A stretch of DNA of 64,000 nt from Fredinandcohnia onubensis (GCF_002734285.1 NZ_NSEA01000014.1:62001-126000), one strand, 5' to 3'; positions 8,073 through 18,194 are shown, counted from the stretch's first letter. The notes: generated by a model from the letters alone, not told the origin. Numbers and translations: made by a program.

Positions 8073-8628
8073 ATACATCAATCCCTTTACATACTAAATC
8101 ATTCAAAATAAAAGGTCGTTGGAATTCATACCAATCTTTACTTAAGAGACCATAAGTATATACATCTATAAAATTATCATCCTTTTTTATGTGACTCTTA
8201 AATAAACCTTCTTGTTTAAATCCTAATTTCTCATGGAACTTAACACTTGCAAAATTGTATGCTAGTATCTCTCCATAAATTTTGTTCATTTTTAGTTTTT
8301 TATACGCAAAATCGAAAGCTAGGGTTGCCATTATCGTCCCCGACCCTTTAGTCGCATCTTCCCTTCCAATATAAAACCCCCAATAGCAATGCTCATGTTG
8401 ATGGTCAATTCCATTAAAGTAAACCAATCCCGTTGGAATTTCATCCATATAAAATAATAAATAAACATCTTTTTTGGATTGAAGGATATGTTGAAACCAT
8501 GCTTGATGTTCTTCCATCGTAATGACTTTTTCATTGTACATATTTTTTCTAATTCGGTCTTGATTACGCCATGATAATACGATATCTAAATATTCGGATG
8601 TCAGAACTTGTAATTTGTACCTCATCAT
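8050..8628 (-). CDS. pseH: PseH, UDP-4-amino-sugar N-acetyltransferase
   Basis: A GNAT enzyme of about 192 residues that would acetylate the 4-amino group of the UDP-linked L-altrosamine intermediate. It shows LTSEYLDIVLSWRN at the start, then YWGFYIGREDATKGSGTIM (acetyl-CoA loop) and FHEKLGFKQEGLFKSHI, all typical of PseH/SpsD proteins. The start at 8628 is chosen because AAAGG lies 7 nt upstream and the pseG stop ends one base before; the longer frame (8682) would run inside pseG. The end overlaps the formyltransferase gene. Confidence 0.85.
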   Translation of the reverse strand: MMRYKLQVLTSEYLDIVLSWRNQDRIRKNMYNEKVITMEEHQAWFQHILQSKKDVYLLFYMDEIPTGLVYFNGIDHQHEHCYWGFYIGREDATKGSGTIMATLAFDFAYKKLKMNKIYGEILAYNFASVKFHEKLGFKQEGLFKSHIKKDDNFIDVYTYGLLSKDWYEFQRPFILNDLVCKGIDVYEDSYSC

Positions 8629-8629
8629 T

Positions 8630-9721
8630 TTATTTCCTTTCACAAATTGCATGAATAAGAGAGTGTAATTTATCCTTTTCAATTTTCAATAGATCTTTAG
8701 ATAACCTTTCCATTAGTTTTAATTGTTGAGGGTTATCTAATAAAGATTGAAGTGTTGAAGTAATACATTTTTCAGTAACCTGCTCTTTTGGACCTAAATA
8801 GCAAATGATCTTATGTTTACTTAATGTAGATGCAATTAATTCTTGATTCTTTGCAATCGAAATTAAAATTGTTGGTAATCCCATCACACATCTTTCCCAA
8901 GTTGTTGTTCCCCCTGCACCAATACACAAATCAGCTTGATTCATCAACTCCGCCATATTATTCACCTGAAGATGGAATGTAATATTTTTACTTTTATTGC
9001 AAATAGTCTTTAGATGTTCCTTGTTTTCGTTATTACTTCCTACCACAACATCAACCATGATATCTTTTCGGGATAATGCCTTAATAGCGTAAATCGCCTT
9101 CAAAGTTTCGTTTGAAGGGTCAATACCTCCAAAGAAAATTAAAATTCGGCGGATCTGACCATCTCGGTTTCTCAAACAGCCTTTCCTATCCAAGAACTCT
9201 TTTCGCAATATTGCGAATTCAGGACCCAAAAATTTTTCACAATTGTCTGGTACTAAGGTTTTGTATCTGGTATCCATATTCTCGTAGAAATTCTGATCTA
9301 ATAGATAGTGACATTTATGTTTTCGATCTGCTAAATCATCAATTACCATAATTCGTTCTACATAAGGTATCAATTCTTTTTCCCATTCAATATCGATTGC
9401 ATAATGATCAATAACTAGTAAATCAACACATTTATCTTTTATAAAGGAGATTGTTTCGGCTGCATCTACTTTTTGTGATACTTTAAGCCAATTGGCATGT
9501 AAGACATGCCCCCGAAAATGGTGTGCCTCTTTTCTTGGCAACACGATTACCGGGAATCCCTTACCTTTTATATAATCACAAAGATTTCCTTCATGTTTCC
9601 GACAAATAAATGTAATTTGTGCTGCACCGTGTTCTTTTAATAGTTCTGCTAGAGTTAAGCACCTCATCACATGCCCTGTCCCTATTTCAAACGAAGCGTC
9701 TACACGAATATATACATTCAT
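8630..9721 (-). CDS. pseG: PseG, UDP-sugar hydrolase
   Basis: A 363-residue GT-B-fold hydrolase that removes UDP from UDP-2,4-diacetamido-2,4,6-trideoxy-beta-L-altrose before the PseI step. The N-terminal motif IGTGHVMRCLTLAELL and the C-terminal nucleotide-binding block GAGGTTTWERCVMGLP identify the family. The length is usual. The start codon overlaps the stop of the cytidylyltransferase gene by 4 nt, and pseH begins right after its stop, so the three are translated together. Confidence 0.9.
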   Translation of the reverse strand: MNVYIRVDASFEIGTGHVMRCLTLAELLKEHGAAQITFICRKHEGNLCDYIKGKGFPVIVLPRKEAHHFRGHVLHANWLKVSQKVDAAETISFIKDKCVDLLVIDHYAIDIEWEKELIPYVERIMVIDDLADRKHKCHYLLDQNFYENMDTRYKTLVPDNCEKFLGPEFAILRKEFLDRKGCLRNRDGQIRRILIFFGGIDPSNETLKAIYAIKALSRKDIMVDVVVGSNNENKEHLKTICNKSKNITFHLQVNNMAELMNQADLCIGAGGTTTWERCVMGLPTILISIAKNQELIASTLSKHKIICYLGPKEQVTEKCITSTLQSLLDNPQQLKLMERLSKDLLKIEKDKLHSLIHAICERK

Positions 9722-10467
9722 TCAGGTATATTCTCTCCATCACTTTTTTGTTGAACATGAGCATTAAGAAGAAATAAATCACTTCGTTTTTCTAATAAAC
9801 GTATAATATCTTCTAATTCAAAATTAGGATTTTTCGGATAAAGAATTTCTATAATGTTTCTTATTAACTCATAGTCCTCTTCCGTATCGACTGTAAGACG
9901 ATATTTACTTAAATCCCTCTTATATTTAACATTTTTCATTTGAAACTTGGTAGGGTTTCTGAGTATATAAGTGGTGACATGCTCCCGATACAAATATTCG
10001 AAACCTTCCTTATATGCCTGTTCCAGTGCGTTGAAGGCAAATACCTCGGTATCGAATCCTCTAGGATAAGTCCTTTCAATCGTATTTGAAACGAAATCAT
10101 ATCTTGGAGCATTTTGTAAAAATGTAGTGATGACTTGATCTATTACACTTGGACTAATCAGTGGACAATCTGAAGTTATGCGTACGATAATATCGGCCTC
10201 CGATTCCAAAGCTGCATTGTAATAACGTGCTAACACATCTTCTTCAGAGCCACGGGTATAATCGATTGATAACCTCTCACACAAATCAATAATTGCCTGG
10301 TCGCTTTTCTTTGTCGTTGTTGCCACTACAATTTTGTCAATTATTTTTGACTTTTTTAATCTTTCTATTTGATATTCTAATAATGGTTTTCCTAATACTT
10401 TCTTTAATACTTTTCCTGGTAACCTAGTGGATCCCATCCTAGCCTGAATAGTAGCTACTATTTTCAT
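9718..10467 (-). CDS. spsF: SpsF-type cytidylyltransferase (CMP-nonulosonate synthetase)
   Basis: About 249 residues of the cytidylyltransferase fold. It begins with the nucleotide-binding signature KIVATIQARMGSTRLPGK, followed by DCPLISP and the block FDTEVFAFNAL. This is the SpsF family, which takes the place of PseF/NeuA in Bacillus-type loci and activates the sugar acid with CTP. The start at 10467 has AAAGGTGA 6-7 nt upstream, better than the TTG at 10476. The gene overlaps pseG by 4 nt. Substrate assignment rests on the operon. Confidence 0.82.
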   Translation of the reverse strand: MKIVATIQARMGSTRLPGKVLKKVLGKPLLEYQIERLKKSKIIDKIVVATTTKKSDQAIIDLCERLSIDYTRGSEEDVLARYYNAALESEADIIVRITSDCPLISPSVIDQVITTFLQNAPRYDFVSNTIERTYPRGFDTEVFAFNALEQAYKEGFEYLYREHVTTYILRNPTKFQMKNVKYKRDLSKYRLTVDTEEDYELIRNIIEILYPKNPNFELEDIIRLLEKRSDLFLLNAHVQQKSDGENIPE

Positions 10468-10497
10468 TAAAATCACCTTTTGATTTTCATAGATTAA

Positions 10498-11925
10498 TTA
10501 TTCATTATTCGTCAATCGATTAACTAAACGTTTTATTCGTTCTCCCGATGTTGTATCCTGAGAATAGTTATACGATAAAAAATTCATTCTTATCCTTTGT
10601 TCATAATTTACAAGTTTACCATTTAAATAGTTTATAACCTGCTTTGCAAGTTTTACGGGATCTTCTTGGATCAATTTCCCTAATGAATTAAAATACCCTG
10701 AGGGTGCGGAAAACTCATTATTAAGAACAAAAACTGGTCGGTCAGCTAACATAGCTTCTAATCCTACAGTAGAATGATACGTGACTACTGCGTCAACGTT
10801 TTGGATAATATCATAAAGTTCGACATTCATTGTTGGAAAAACAGAAGAATACTCTTTCGTTAGTTTATAGGGTTTTGTGCTAGGATAGTCCTTGACAATA
10901 ATATTGACATCCGTTTTTCTTAAGAGGGCTTGAATAAATTCCCTCCACCTATCTATATCTTTCTCACCTCTAACGATCATTAATATTGTATTCTTTTTTG
11001 GATCTAAACCTATATTTTTTTGGAATTGATTCTTAGAAAGCGAAGGAGATTTAAAAATTAAATCAAATCGAGGATGACCAATAACTTCAACGGACTGATC
11101 CTTAACTCCCATTTGTCTATACCAGTCAACTTCAAATTTCCCATATACAGCATTAACCGTTGCTATTTTGGGAAAATAGCCAAATTCACTTGAAATAATA
11201 CCATGCTGCATACAGATTGTTGGAATTCCCATTTCTGCTGCAACAAGTGCTAAAGTTCGACTTTCTGGATAATGGGTGGAGGCAAATAGGATACAGGATG
11301 TGGGAACACTGTTCAAAAATTTCCTTGATCCATTAATAAGTTTTATCGTTTTCTCAATTTGATTGCATAATACTTGTTGAAACCCCTTATCACTAAATAG
11401 TGGATGCTTATTATAAGTGTTAATAATTTTTATTGCACTTTGAGTATTTTTAACTATTCCCGCTTGTTCTCCACTATTTTCAAGATATTGATTTAAATAA
11501 TAAGTCGGCAAACCTAAAGATTCATTTTTTTCTTTGCTGTTTGTCGTTATCATTTTTCTATCCCTTAGCATAATCGTATTTGAAGGATCGAAATGTTGAA
11601 TTATCGTTTGCTCTGGAAAACGCAATAAATTTGCAACATCATGCAATACGACTTTTCCATCTTTCCTATTTACTAACTTCTCACTTTTGTGCAAGTTAAT
11701 AAATGAATCGAATTTGGACTGAACCTCTTCCGTGCTTTCTGTAAGGTTATTTAAATACTTGCCAAAAGACTCGTCATGTAATGCATTCAACAGTTCTTTA
11801 TTTTTTCGAATTAAACTTCGAAAATGAAATAAATAAGGTAGTGAGATGCCTTTATACGTTAATCCTTTGAAACTATCAATAAAATCAAGGTATAAAGACC
11901 AATAATTTCGTTTATAGGTGTCCAT
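10498..11925 (-). CDS. GT-B-like glycosyl/glycerophosphotransferase (SpsB-like)
   Basis: A 475-residue soluble protein. The N-terminus RNYWSLYLDFIDSFKGLTY resembles SpsB-type proteins. The C-terminal half has the markers of a CDP-glycerol/sialyl-type transferase: MQHGIISSEFGY, GHPRFDLI, VDAVVTYHSTVGLEAML. The HSTVGLEA block is the nucleotide-binding end of the GT-B fold. It probably adds a sugar or sugar acid to a surface polymer. It is a paralogue of the 545-residue protein two genes upstream in the operon. Donor and acceptor are unknown. Confidence 0.7.
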   Translation of the reverse strand: MDTYKRNYWSLYLDFIDSFKGLTYKGISLPYLFHFRSLIRKNKELLNALHDESFGKYLNNLTESTEEVQSKFDSFINLHKSEKLVNRKDGKVVLHDVANLLRFPEQTIIQHFDPSNTIMLRDRKMITTNSKEKNESLGLPTYYLNQYLENSGEQAGIVKNTQSAIKIINTYNKHPLFSDKGFQQVLCNQIEKTIKLINGSRKFLNSVPTSCILFASTHYPESRTLALVAAEMGIPTICMQHGIISSEFGYFPKIATVNAVYGKFEVDWYRQMGVKDQSVEVIGHPRFDLIFKSPSLSKNQFQKNIGLDPKKNTILMIVRGEKDIDRWREFIQALLRKTDVNIIVKDYPSTKPYKLTKEYSSVFPTMNVELYDIIQNVDAVVTYHSTVGLEAMLADRPVFVLNNEFSAPSGYFNSLGKLIQEDPVKLAKQVINYLNGKLVNYEQRIRMNFLSYNYSQDTTSGERIKRLVNRLTNNE

Positions 11926-12013
11926 TATAACCTCCCAATTATATATTTACTGTTCTTACGGCTTCCATTAAATAAATAGAAAGTAACTAAGCAATCACTT
12001 TAATGAACTATAA

Positions 12014-13132
12014 CTATGGAAGCAGCTCCAACAATGGCTTAAATTTTGTTGTCCAAAGGTTATCAACGGCTGTCAGGGTATTTTTAGTTTTTGGGTAACC
12101 GTTTTTTATTTCTTTCTTAAACATCTTAATTGCCCTATAAGAAGGATTTGTTTTCCTCATTTCTTTAACCATTTCATTATTTACAGTAATCATTTGATCT
12201 GCTTGTTGTATAACCGTTTTTGAAGCAGCTGAATATCCCAAACCATTTACTGTGGCCAAATGACCTAATCCCCTGCCATCTTCAGCTATTAATAAACTTG
12301 GTTTTCTAGTTCTAAGAAACCAAATATGCGCATGAAGTCTAAATCCTATATGAACATCGATTTCATCGTAAAAAGCTAACTTCTCAGCCCCTCCTGATAA
12401 ATCAACCATATTCACCAATTCTCTATTCCAACTTGGATCTAGTAGTTTTTCAAATCTCCCACGATAACCATGAAATGTAAGATATACCTCACAAGAAAAC
12501 TCTCTCTTTAATTTAAGTGCTAACGAATACGCCATATGCCAATGACTTTTAATATGGGGCATAGATATTGCTATTTTTTTAATCTTTTCTGGAAGTACTG
12601 GTTTTGTCCCTATTAAATCATAATCAAATAATGCACAGTCCCCTGTTGTTCCATAACACTCGATCCCATTATTTCGTAGTAGATTTTCAGTGGTTATATC
12701 TCTACATGAAATCATACCTGCTTTATTCGTTTCATTAGTTGCTCCAAAGTATTGTAGTAGATCTCTCTTCTCAACTTCATCAATTTTAAGTTGGTTTGAC
12801 TGTTTGATAGTACCCGGATAAGTACTCCAGCCAGCTCCTATTGCATATATGGGAATGCCCATTTTTTTCGCATTCTCTAGAAAAAGTGTTCTATTTTTAG
12901 GAGCAACTTTACTCCCGTTTAATGTTGGCCTTAATCCTGGTGCAAGCACGGCTTTATATTTTGAAAAATCTTTTATAGCTTCAACTCCTTGATCAGGAAT
13001 ACTAATAATATCAATTTCAATATCGTTTCCTTTTATTTTTGTTAATAGGTCTGCAAGACTTTTACTTATTAAATCATCACCTGAATTCTTTGAACCTGTT
13101 CCAGGATAAGTTGAAAGAATTAAATACGACAT
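12014..13132 (-). CDS. Polysaccharide pyruvyl transferase family protein
   Basis: A 372-residue protein of the CsaB/WcaK family, which transfers pyruvate from phosphoenolpyruvate to make ketals on surface sugars. It begins MSYLILSTYPGTGSKNSGDDLI, where the N-x-GDD element is typical, and has the late motif IGFRLHAHIWFL near residue 270. The start at 13132 has AAGGAGGGG 6 nt upstream; the upstream ATG at 13165 has no such site. It lies between two glycosyltransferase paralogues. A pyruvylated glycan is a likely product, but some family members bind rather than transfer. Confidence 0.8.
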   Translation of the reverse strand: MSYLILSTYPGTGSKNSGDDLISKSLADLLTKIKGNDIEIDIISIPDQGVEAIKDFSKYKAVLAPGLRPTLNGSKVAPKNRTLFLENAKKMGIPIYAIGAGWSTYPGTIKQSNQLKIDEVEKRDLLQYFGATNETNKAGMISCRDITTENLLRNNGIECYGTTGDCALFDYDLIGTKPVLPEKIKKIAISMPHIKSHWHMAYSLALKLKREFSCEVYLTFHGYRGRFEKLLDPSWNRELVNMVDLSGGAEKLAFYDEIDVHIGFRLHAHIWFLRTRKPSLLIAEDGRGLGHLATVNGLGYSAASKTVIQQADQMITVNNEMVKEMRKTNPSYRAIKMFKKEIKNGYPKTKNTLTAVDNLWTTKFKPLLELLP

Positions 13133-13238
13133 TTTATTCCCCTCCTTGATAGTAATAATATTCAAATATTCATAGATTCCTATAAAGTTTAAGTTAATTT
13201 TTAATTATCCTATTCTTCTAATAAGAAAATGATTGGAC

Positions 13239-14876
13239 TTATAATGATTGTATTTTCAATCCATGTGGTATCTTTAAAATTATGCTTTCTTTGACCAACA
13301 AAATATCTTGGGCTTTCGAAATTGAATTCAATGCCTTAGAATGAATCAATCGTTTCATACCATTTTGGATTAGATAGATTCTGTTACTCGAATCTTTTAT
13401 TAGCCTCCCTTCAAATTTAGACTTAGGTGATTGATATGGAAAAGTTCCAGTGAGTTTATAAACAGTCTTTGCGATATTCCTGCCAGCAAATACTTCGGGA
13501 TATGAGTATTTTATAAACTCTTGAATTTTTTGAGTATATTTTCTACTGAATAATTCTGAATGAAAATATTCGTTTATCTTTTTTGCTAGATCTTCAGGAT
13601 TTTTATATGCAAATTTGCCTATACTTTCGAAGTAATACTGATTATCCATATTGTAATTCGTGCTTTCCTTCATAAAAAAGACTGGTTTGTTAAATAACAT
13701 CGCTTCAATAGCAACAGTTGATAACTGTTGAACAACTATATCTACATTCTCGAGCAAATCATATAATTCCATCTTTGTACTTAAATGAACAGATTCTGAA
13801 ATTGAGGTTATTTGACGATACGGTTTTAATTTATTCCTTAAAACTTCCTTTGGATGGGGTTTTATGATGATTTCTAAAATTGGATTAAGCGAGAGTTTTT
13901 CTACCAGTGATTGGAGTGCTTTCTTATTCTGAATAGCATTAGTGGCGATTAGAACGATTTTCTTATTTGGTTTAATATTAAATTTGCTCAGAAAACTGGT
14001 TTTAGAAATAGTATGATGGGTAAAGATTCTATCAAAACGTGGATGACCTGTAATCTCAATCCTATCCTCGTTTACCCCTCTAGTTTTATACCAATCCTTT
14101 TCGTAGTTACCAAAAACAGCATGCTTTGTAGCAAAAATAGGTAAGAAACCTATTTCATTCGCGATGATTCCGTGTTGGGTACAAATACTTGGAATACCTT
14201 TCAAAGCTGCAACCTGCGTTAACGTTCTGGTAAACATCCCATTAGTGTTTCCGACAATTAAACTAGAAATAGGAACTTTTTTCAAATACTCTTCAAAAGC
14301 AATGATAAGTTCTATTATTTTAGGTATTGCACTTAGAAACTTGCTCCTAAAATTTTCATGACTAAAGACAGGATGTTTATAGTACTTTTTAAAAATATCA
14401 TTTGCTTCTTCAATAATTTTAGTAGAAGTAGACTCACTACTTTTGTAGTCATCTAAATAATGGGTAGGACCTATATTCGGATGAATATAATTATTCGTTA
14501 TTTCTTTTTGTGGATGAAGGAATATACACTTGGTTGGGTGAAAATATTCTATGAATGTTTCAATCGGAAAACGTAAATGATCACCTTTTCCTTGTAATAT
14601 CAAGGACTTCCCCTTTTTGTTTCCTATGTTCTTATATGCTGAGACCTTTAGATAGCGATCGAAAAAAGGTTGAATTTCATCCGAACGTTGGAATTGATTT
14701 TTTATATACGGTATAAGTGTTTCACTTTTCATAATCTCTCTAACTGCTCTGTTAGTAAGATAACTTTGAAAATTCCCGACCAGTGTCAAAGGGATATTTC
14801 TATAAGTCAACTTTTCAAAGGCCTCAACAAAATCTGCAAATAATCCCCAATAGTTACGGTAATAGATTGAATTCAA
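13239..14876 (-). CDS. SpsB-like glycosyltransferase with C-terminal add-on domain
   Basis: A 545-residue protein starting at TTG after GGAG. Residues 1-480 are paralogous to the 475-residue protein at 10498: YYRNYWGLFADFVEAF at the start, TQHGIIANEIG and GHPRFDRIF in the middle, VQQLSTVAIEAMLF near the end. About 55 extra residues at the C-terminus contain RIYLIQNGMKRLIHS, a short beta-type motif seen in many secreted or surface proteins of Firmicutes. There is no signal peptide. It is probably a transferase acting on the same glycan, with an unexplained accessory domain. Confidence 0.68.
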   Translation of the reverse strand: MNSIYYRNYWGLFADFVEAFEKLTYRNIPLTLVGNFQSYLTNRAVREIMKSETLIPYIKNQFQRSDEIQPFFDRYLKVSAYKNIGNKKGKSLILQGKGDHLRFPIETFIEYFHPTKCIFLHPQKEITNNYIHPNIGPTHYLDDYKSSESTSTKIIEEANDIFKKYYKHPVFSHENFRSKFLSAIPKIIELIIAFEEYLKKVPISSLIVGNTNGMFTRTLTQVAALKGIPSICTQHGIIANEIGFLPIFATKHAVFGNYEKDWYKTRGVNEDRIEITGHPRFDRIFTHHTISKTSFLSKFNIKPNKKIVLIATNAIQNKKALQSLVEKLSLNPILEIIIKPHPKEVLRNKLKPYRQITSISESVHLSTKMELYDLLENVDIVVQQLSTVAIEAMLFNKPVFFMKESTNYNMDNQYYFESIGKFAYKNPEDLAKKINEYFHSELFSRKYTQKIQEFIKYSYPEVFAGRNIAKTVYKLTGTFPYQSPKSKFEGRLIKDSSNRIYLIQNGMKRLIHSKALNSISKAQDILLVKESIILKIPHGLKIQSL

Positions 14877-14930
14877 TTTACGTCCACTCCAATTATTAGT
14901 ATTCTTTCTTTACTACTAAATAAAGATGGT

Positions 14931-16124
14931 TTATTTAGAATAAAAAGAAAGAACCTTAGTAACTCCTTCAATAACATCTTTTACATCTGTTTTAGACATT
15001 GCAGGAAATAATGGAAGACTAATAATCTCTTCATAAATCTTCTCAGCATTTGGGCAAAGGCCTTTTTTATATCCCAGTTTTTGATAATACGGATGTAAAT
15101 AAACAGGTAGATAATGAACATTTACACCTATATTTTCCTTTTGTAAGGCATCATAGATTTCCCGTCGACTAGTACCCAAGCTTTCCAAATCTAGTCGAAT
15201 GATGTAGAGATGCCAACTACTGTCAATCCCAATTGGTATAATCGGTATCTGTACCTCTTTTCTATTCTCAAATGCGTTGTTATACATTTGGACATATTGC
15301 TTTCGTTTTTGGATAAATTGTTCTAACTTTTTCAACTGGGTTAGCCCTAACGATGCCTGAATGTCTGTCATCCTATAGTTAAAACCAAGAAACTGCATTT
15401 CATAATACCAAGATCCATGAAAATCATTTAATTTAGCGGTATCCCTTGTAATACCATGACTCCTAAATTGAATTAGTTTTTCATAATAGTCTTTATTATC
15501 AGTTGTAATGATTCCTCCTTCCCCTGTTGTGATATGTTTAACTGGATGAAAGCTGAACATTGTCATATCACTGATAGAACCAATTTTATTCCCTTGATAT
15601 GTGGCTCCTAGTGCATGTGCGGCATCTTCTATTACAATAAGGCCATGCTCTTTTGCAAGTGACATTATGTGATCAAGTTCAGCTGGCTGCCCTGTAAAGT
15701 CAACTGGTATAATGGCTTTTGTATTTTTTGTGATAATTGGTTTAATTTCTTTAGGGGATATATTGTATGTTTTGGGGTTAATATCTGCAAAGACGGGTTT
15801 TCCTCCTAAGTAGCGGACGCAGTTTGCACTGGCAGCAAAAGTCATTGGTGTAGTTATTACTTCATCGCCTTCTTTAATACCCGCTACAAAACAGGCAGCA
15901 TGTAATGCAGCTGTTCCATTAGAAAATGCTACTGCATATTTCGCTCCTACATAATCAGCAATCTCTTTTTCAAACTTAGAAATCATTGGACCTGTTGTTA
16001 AGAAATCACTTTTTAACACACTTGTAACAGCTTCTATATCTTCATTGTTTATGAATTGTCTACTATAGGGTAAATATGAATCTCGGACAGGCTTTCCGCC
16101 GTGTATCGCCAGTTTACCTACCAT
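14931..16124 (-). CDS. pseC: PseC-like PLP aminotransferase (DegT/DnrJ/EryC1 family)
   Basis: A 397-residue sugar aminotransferase that would form UDP-4-amino-4,6-dideoxy-N-acetyl-L-altrosamine from the PseB keto sugar. Motifs: SNGTAALHAAC (about 68-78), PVDFTGQPAELD, EDAAHALGA, and SFHPVKHITTGEGG with Lys196 as the PLP lysine. The order GKPVRDSYLPYSRQ at the start and HYLPVYLHPYYQKLGY near the end is typical of PseC. It follows the epimerase gene after 14 nt and is part of the same operon. Confidence 0.88.
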   Translation of the reverse strand: MVGKLAIHGGKPVRDSYLPYSRQFINNEDIEAVTSVLKSDFLTTGPMISKFEKEIADYVGAKYAVAFSNGTAALHAACFVAGIKEGDEVITTPMTFAASANCVRYLGGKPVFADINPKTYNISPKEIKPIITKNTKAIIPVDFTGQPAELDHIMSLAKEHGLIVIEDAAHALGATYQGNKIGSISDMTMFSFHPVKHITTGEGGIITTDNKDYYEKLIQFRSHGITRDTAKLNDFHGSWYYEMQFLGFNYRMTDIQASLGLTQLKKLEQFIQKRKQYVQMYNNAFENRKEVQIPIIPIGIDSSWHLYIIRLDLESLGTSRREIYDALQKENIGVNVHYLPVYLHPYYQKLGYKKGLCPNAEKIYEEIISLPLFPAMSKTDVKDVIEGVTKVLSFYSK

Positions 16125-16138
16125 TTATTGGCCTCCTT

Positions 16139-17083
16139 CTATACTAGTTTAGTATTTTTTATCCATGCCTCTGTGCGCTTAATCCCTTCTTCTAAACTAA
16201 TTTCAGGTCCCCATCCCAATAGTTTTTTCGCTTTTTCATAGTTACACAATAATTTGGGAATCTCACTTTGAGGATGAATATGTTCGACATGTTTGATTTG
16301 CGAAGAGTCTCTCGCAATTAGTTTAGCTAAATCATTAATACTGATATCTCGGCCTAAACCTGCATTTACAATTTCTCCATTCACATTATTTGAATAACCT
16401 GCTAATACTACGAATCTGGCACAATCTTCAACATAGAGTAGGTCCCGAGTTTGTGTTCCATCTCCATAGATAAATAGGGGAATTCCTTGAAGTTTATTTT
16501 TAATGAAGATAGCTACAACTCCTCCTTCACCGCCAGTTTTTTGGAAAGGCCCATATGTGTTAAAAGGCCGGATTACTACGGCGGGGAGACCGTATGCATA
16601 ATAATATGACAACACCATATTCTCTGCAGCAATCTTGGAGCCTGCATAAGGAGATGCTGGTTTAATAGGGTCTGTCTCCTTAATACCATCAAGATTCGTA
16701 GCTCGATCATAGACCATACAGGTACTCATAAATACTAGCTTTACATTATTTTCTTTGCATTTTTCTAGTATATTGAATGTACCGATTGTATCATTTTCAA
16801 AGGTAGTTTTCGGATCATCAATACTATCTTGGACATTAATACTTGCCCCTAAGTGATAACAAATATCAAATTCATTCTTAAATAATTCTTCAAGTAAACC
16901 TACATCATTTATGTTCCCTTTAATAAAATCCCTAAAGTTTTTATCTTTCATAAGTTCTTCAAGATTTTTTTCTCTTCCGTTAGAAAGGTCATCTATAACC
17001 CAGACATTATGGCCATCATTCAAAAGTTTTTTTACAACCCATCTGCCAATAAAACCTGCTCCACCTGTAACTAGAACATTCAA
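16139..17083 (-). CDS. NAD-dependent sugar epimerase/dehydratase
   Basis: A 314-residue extended short-chain dehydrogenase. The NAD-binding motif GGAGFIG is at residues 7-13, and the catalytic Y-x3-K appears in SPYAGSK. It is followed by NTYGPFQ and GDGTQTRDLLYVEDCAR, as in UDP-glucose 4-epimerases and dTDP-glucose dehydratases. It is not required by the textbook Pse pathway, so it may supply another sugar of the repeat unit, or change a hydroxyl on the same route. It sits between pseB and pseC with short gaps. Exact substrate unknown. Confidence 0.8.
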   Translation of the reverse strand: MNVLVTGGAGFIGRWVVKKLLNDGHNVWVIDDLSNGREKNLEELMKDKNFRDFIKGNINDVGLLEELFKNEFDICYHLGASINVQDSIDDPKTTFENDTIGTFNILEKCKENNVKLVFMSTCMVYDRATNLDGIKETDPIKPASPYAGSKIAAENMVLSYYYAYGLPAVVIRPFNTYGPFQKTGGEGGVVAIFIKNKLQGIPLFIYGDGTQTRDLLYVEDCARFVVLAGYSNNVNGEIVNAGLGRDISINDLAKLIARDSSQIKHVEHIHPQSEIPKLLCNYEKAKKLLGWGPEISLEEGIKRTEAWIKNTKLV

Positions 17084-17133
17084 ATCGTTTCATCCTTTCC
17101 ATAATGAAATGTGTAAAAACATGCTTTTCATCT

Positions 17134-18138
17134 TTAGATTAGTTGTTCATTTATTAGTAATTGCCGTAATTCCTCAAGCGAGAGAGGATTTTGATTCATT
17201 GAACTGTAGGTACTTTGCTTTGCCATCTTTACATCTTTATAATTTAATTCTTTCTGATAGAGTCCTGGAATCACATACATATTTGGGAGTTCCAGTGCCG
17301 TTTTTGATTCATCATATGTCATCAATTCCTCGTACATTTTTTCCCCAGGTCTAAGACCAATTTCTTCTATTGTTATTTCATTAACTTCTAAGCTATATTT
17401 ATTACATGTTTCCTCGACTACAATTTCTGCCAAATTACCTATTTGAATAACAGGCATTTTTAATACAAAAACTTCTCCTCCTTTTGCTTCTTGAAGGGCT
17501 TTTAATGTGAGTTCGGTCGCCTCACTTAAAGTCATCATAAAACGTGTCATTTTATGGTCCGTAACAGTTATTTTTTTGTTTTCTAAAATTTGCTCCTTAA
17601 ACAATGGAATAACTGATCCCCTAGACCCCATAACATTTCCAAAGCGGACACTTGCAAAAATTGTGTTTCTTTTTCCTTTACTATATTCAGCCGATGAAAT
17701 TAATCTTTCCGCTGTAAGCTTAGTTGCACCATAGGTATTCGTAGGTGAAATTGCTTTATCTGAGCTTGTAAATATTACCTTTTTAACACCCTGTGAATTA
17801 GCGGCTTTAATGACATTATAGGTACCCTGTACATTTGTTAAGACCGCTTCAAACGGGTTATATTCACAAGACGATACGTGCTTCATCGCAGCTAGATGTA
17901 AAACATAATCAACATCTTCCATAGCAGTATATACGCGTTCATAATCACGTACATCTCCAATTAAAAATCGAACATTATCCCTCATACCTAATTCGTTTTG
18001 AAAATGGAATTGTTTAAATTCATCACGACTAAATATCCTTATAACACTTGGCGCCTCCTTGAGAATAGACTTAACGATGCTTTTGCCAATTGTACCAGTT
18101 CCTCCTATTACTAAAATTTTTTTTCCTTTAAAGAACAT
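17134..18138 (-). CDS. pseB: PseB-like UDP-GlcNAc 4,6-dehydratase
   Basis: A 334-residue short-chain dehydrogenase of the polysaccharide-synthesis (CapD/FlaA1/PseB) group. It shows GGTGTIG at 13-19, LAAMKHV, SSDKAISPTNTYGATK (the S-D-K and Y-x3-K active-site region), RFGNVMGSRGSVIPLF and IRPGEKMYEEL-like text late on (LRPGEKMYEEL). It lacks the membrane part of the long CapD forms, as PseB does. It would give the first step of the pathway. The ribosome site AGAAGGGGG precedes the ATG. It is the second gene of the operon. Confidence 0.84.
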   Translation of the reverse strand: MFFKGKKILVIGGTGTIGKSIVKSILKEAPSVIRIFSRDEFKQFHFQNELGMRDNVRFLIGDVRDYERVYTAMEDVDYVLHLAAMKHVSSCEYNPFEAVLTNVQGTYNVIKAANSQGVKKVIFTSSDKAISPTNTYGATKLTAERLISSAEYSKGKRNTIFASVRFGNVMGSRGSVIPLFKEQILENKKITVTDHKMTRFMMTLSEATELTLKALQEAKGGEVFVLKMPVIQIGNLAEIVVEETCNKYSLEVNEITIEEIGLRPGEKMYEELMTYDESKTALELPNMYVIPGLYQKELNYKDVKMAKQSTYSSMNQNPLSLEELRQLLINEQLI

Positions 18139-18194
18139 CTCAATCCCCCTTCTTTCGTGTTTCCCGATATTCCTTTTATTTGATTCGATAGTTC

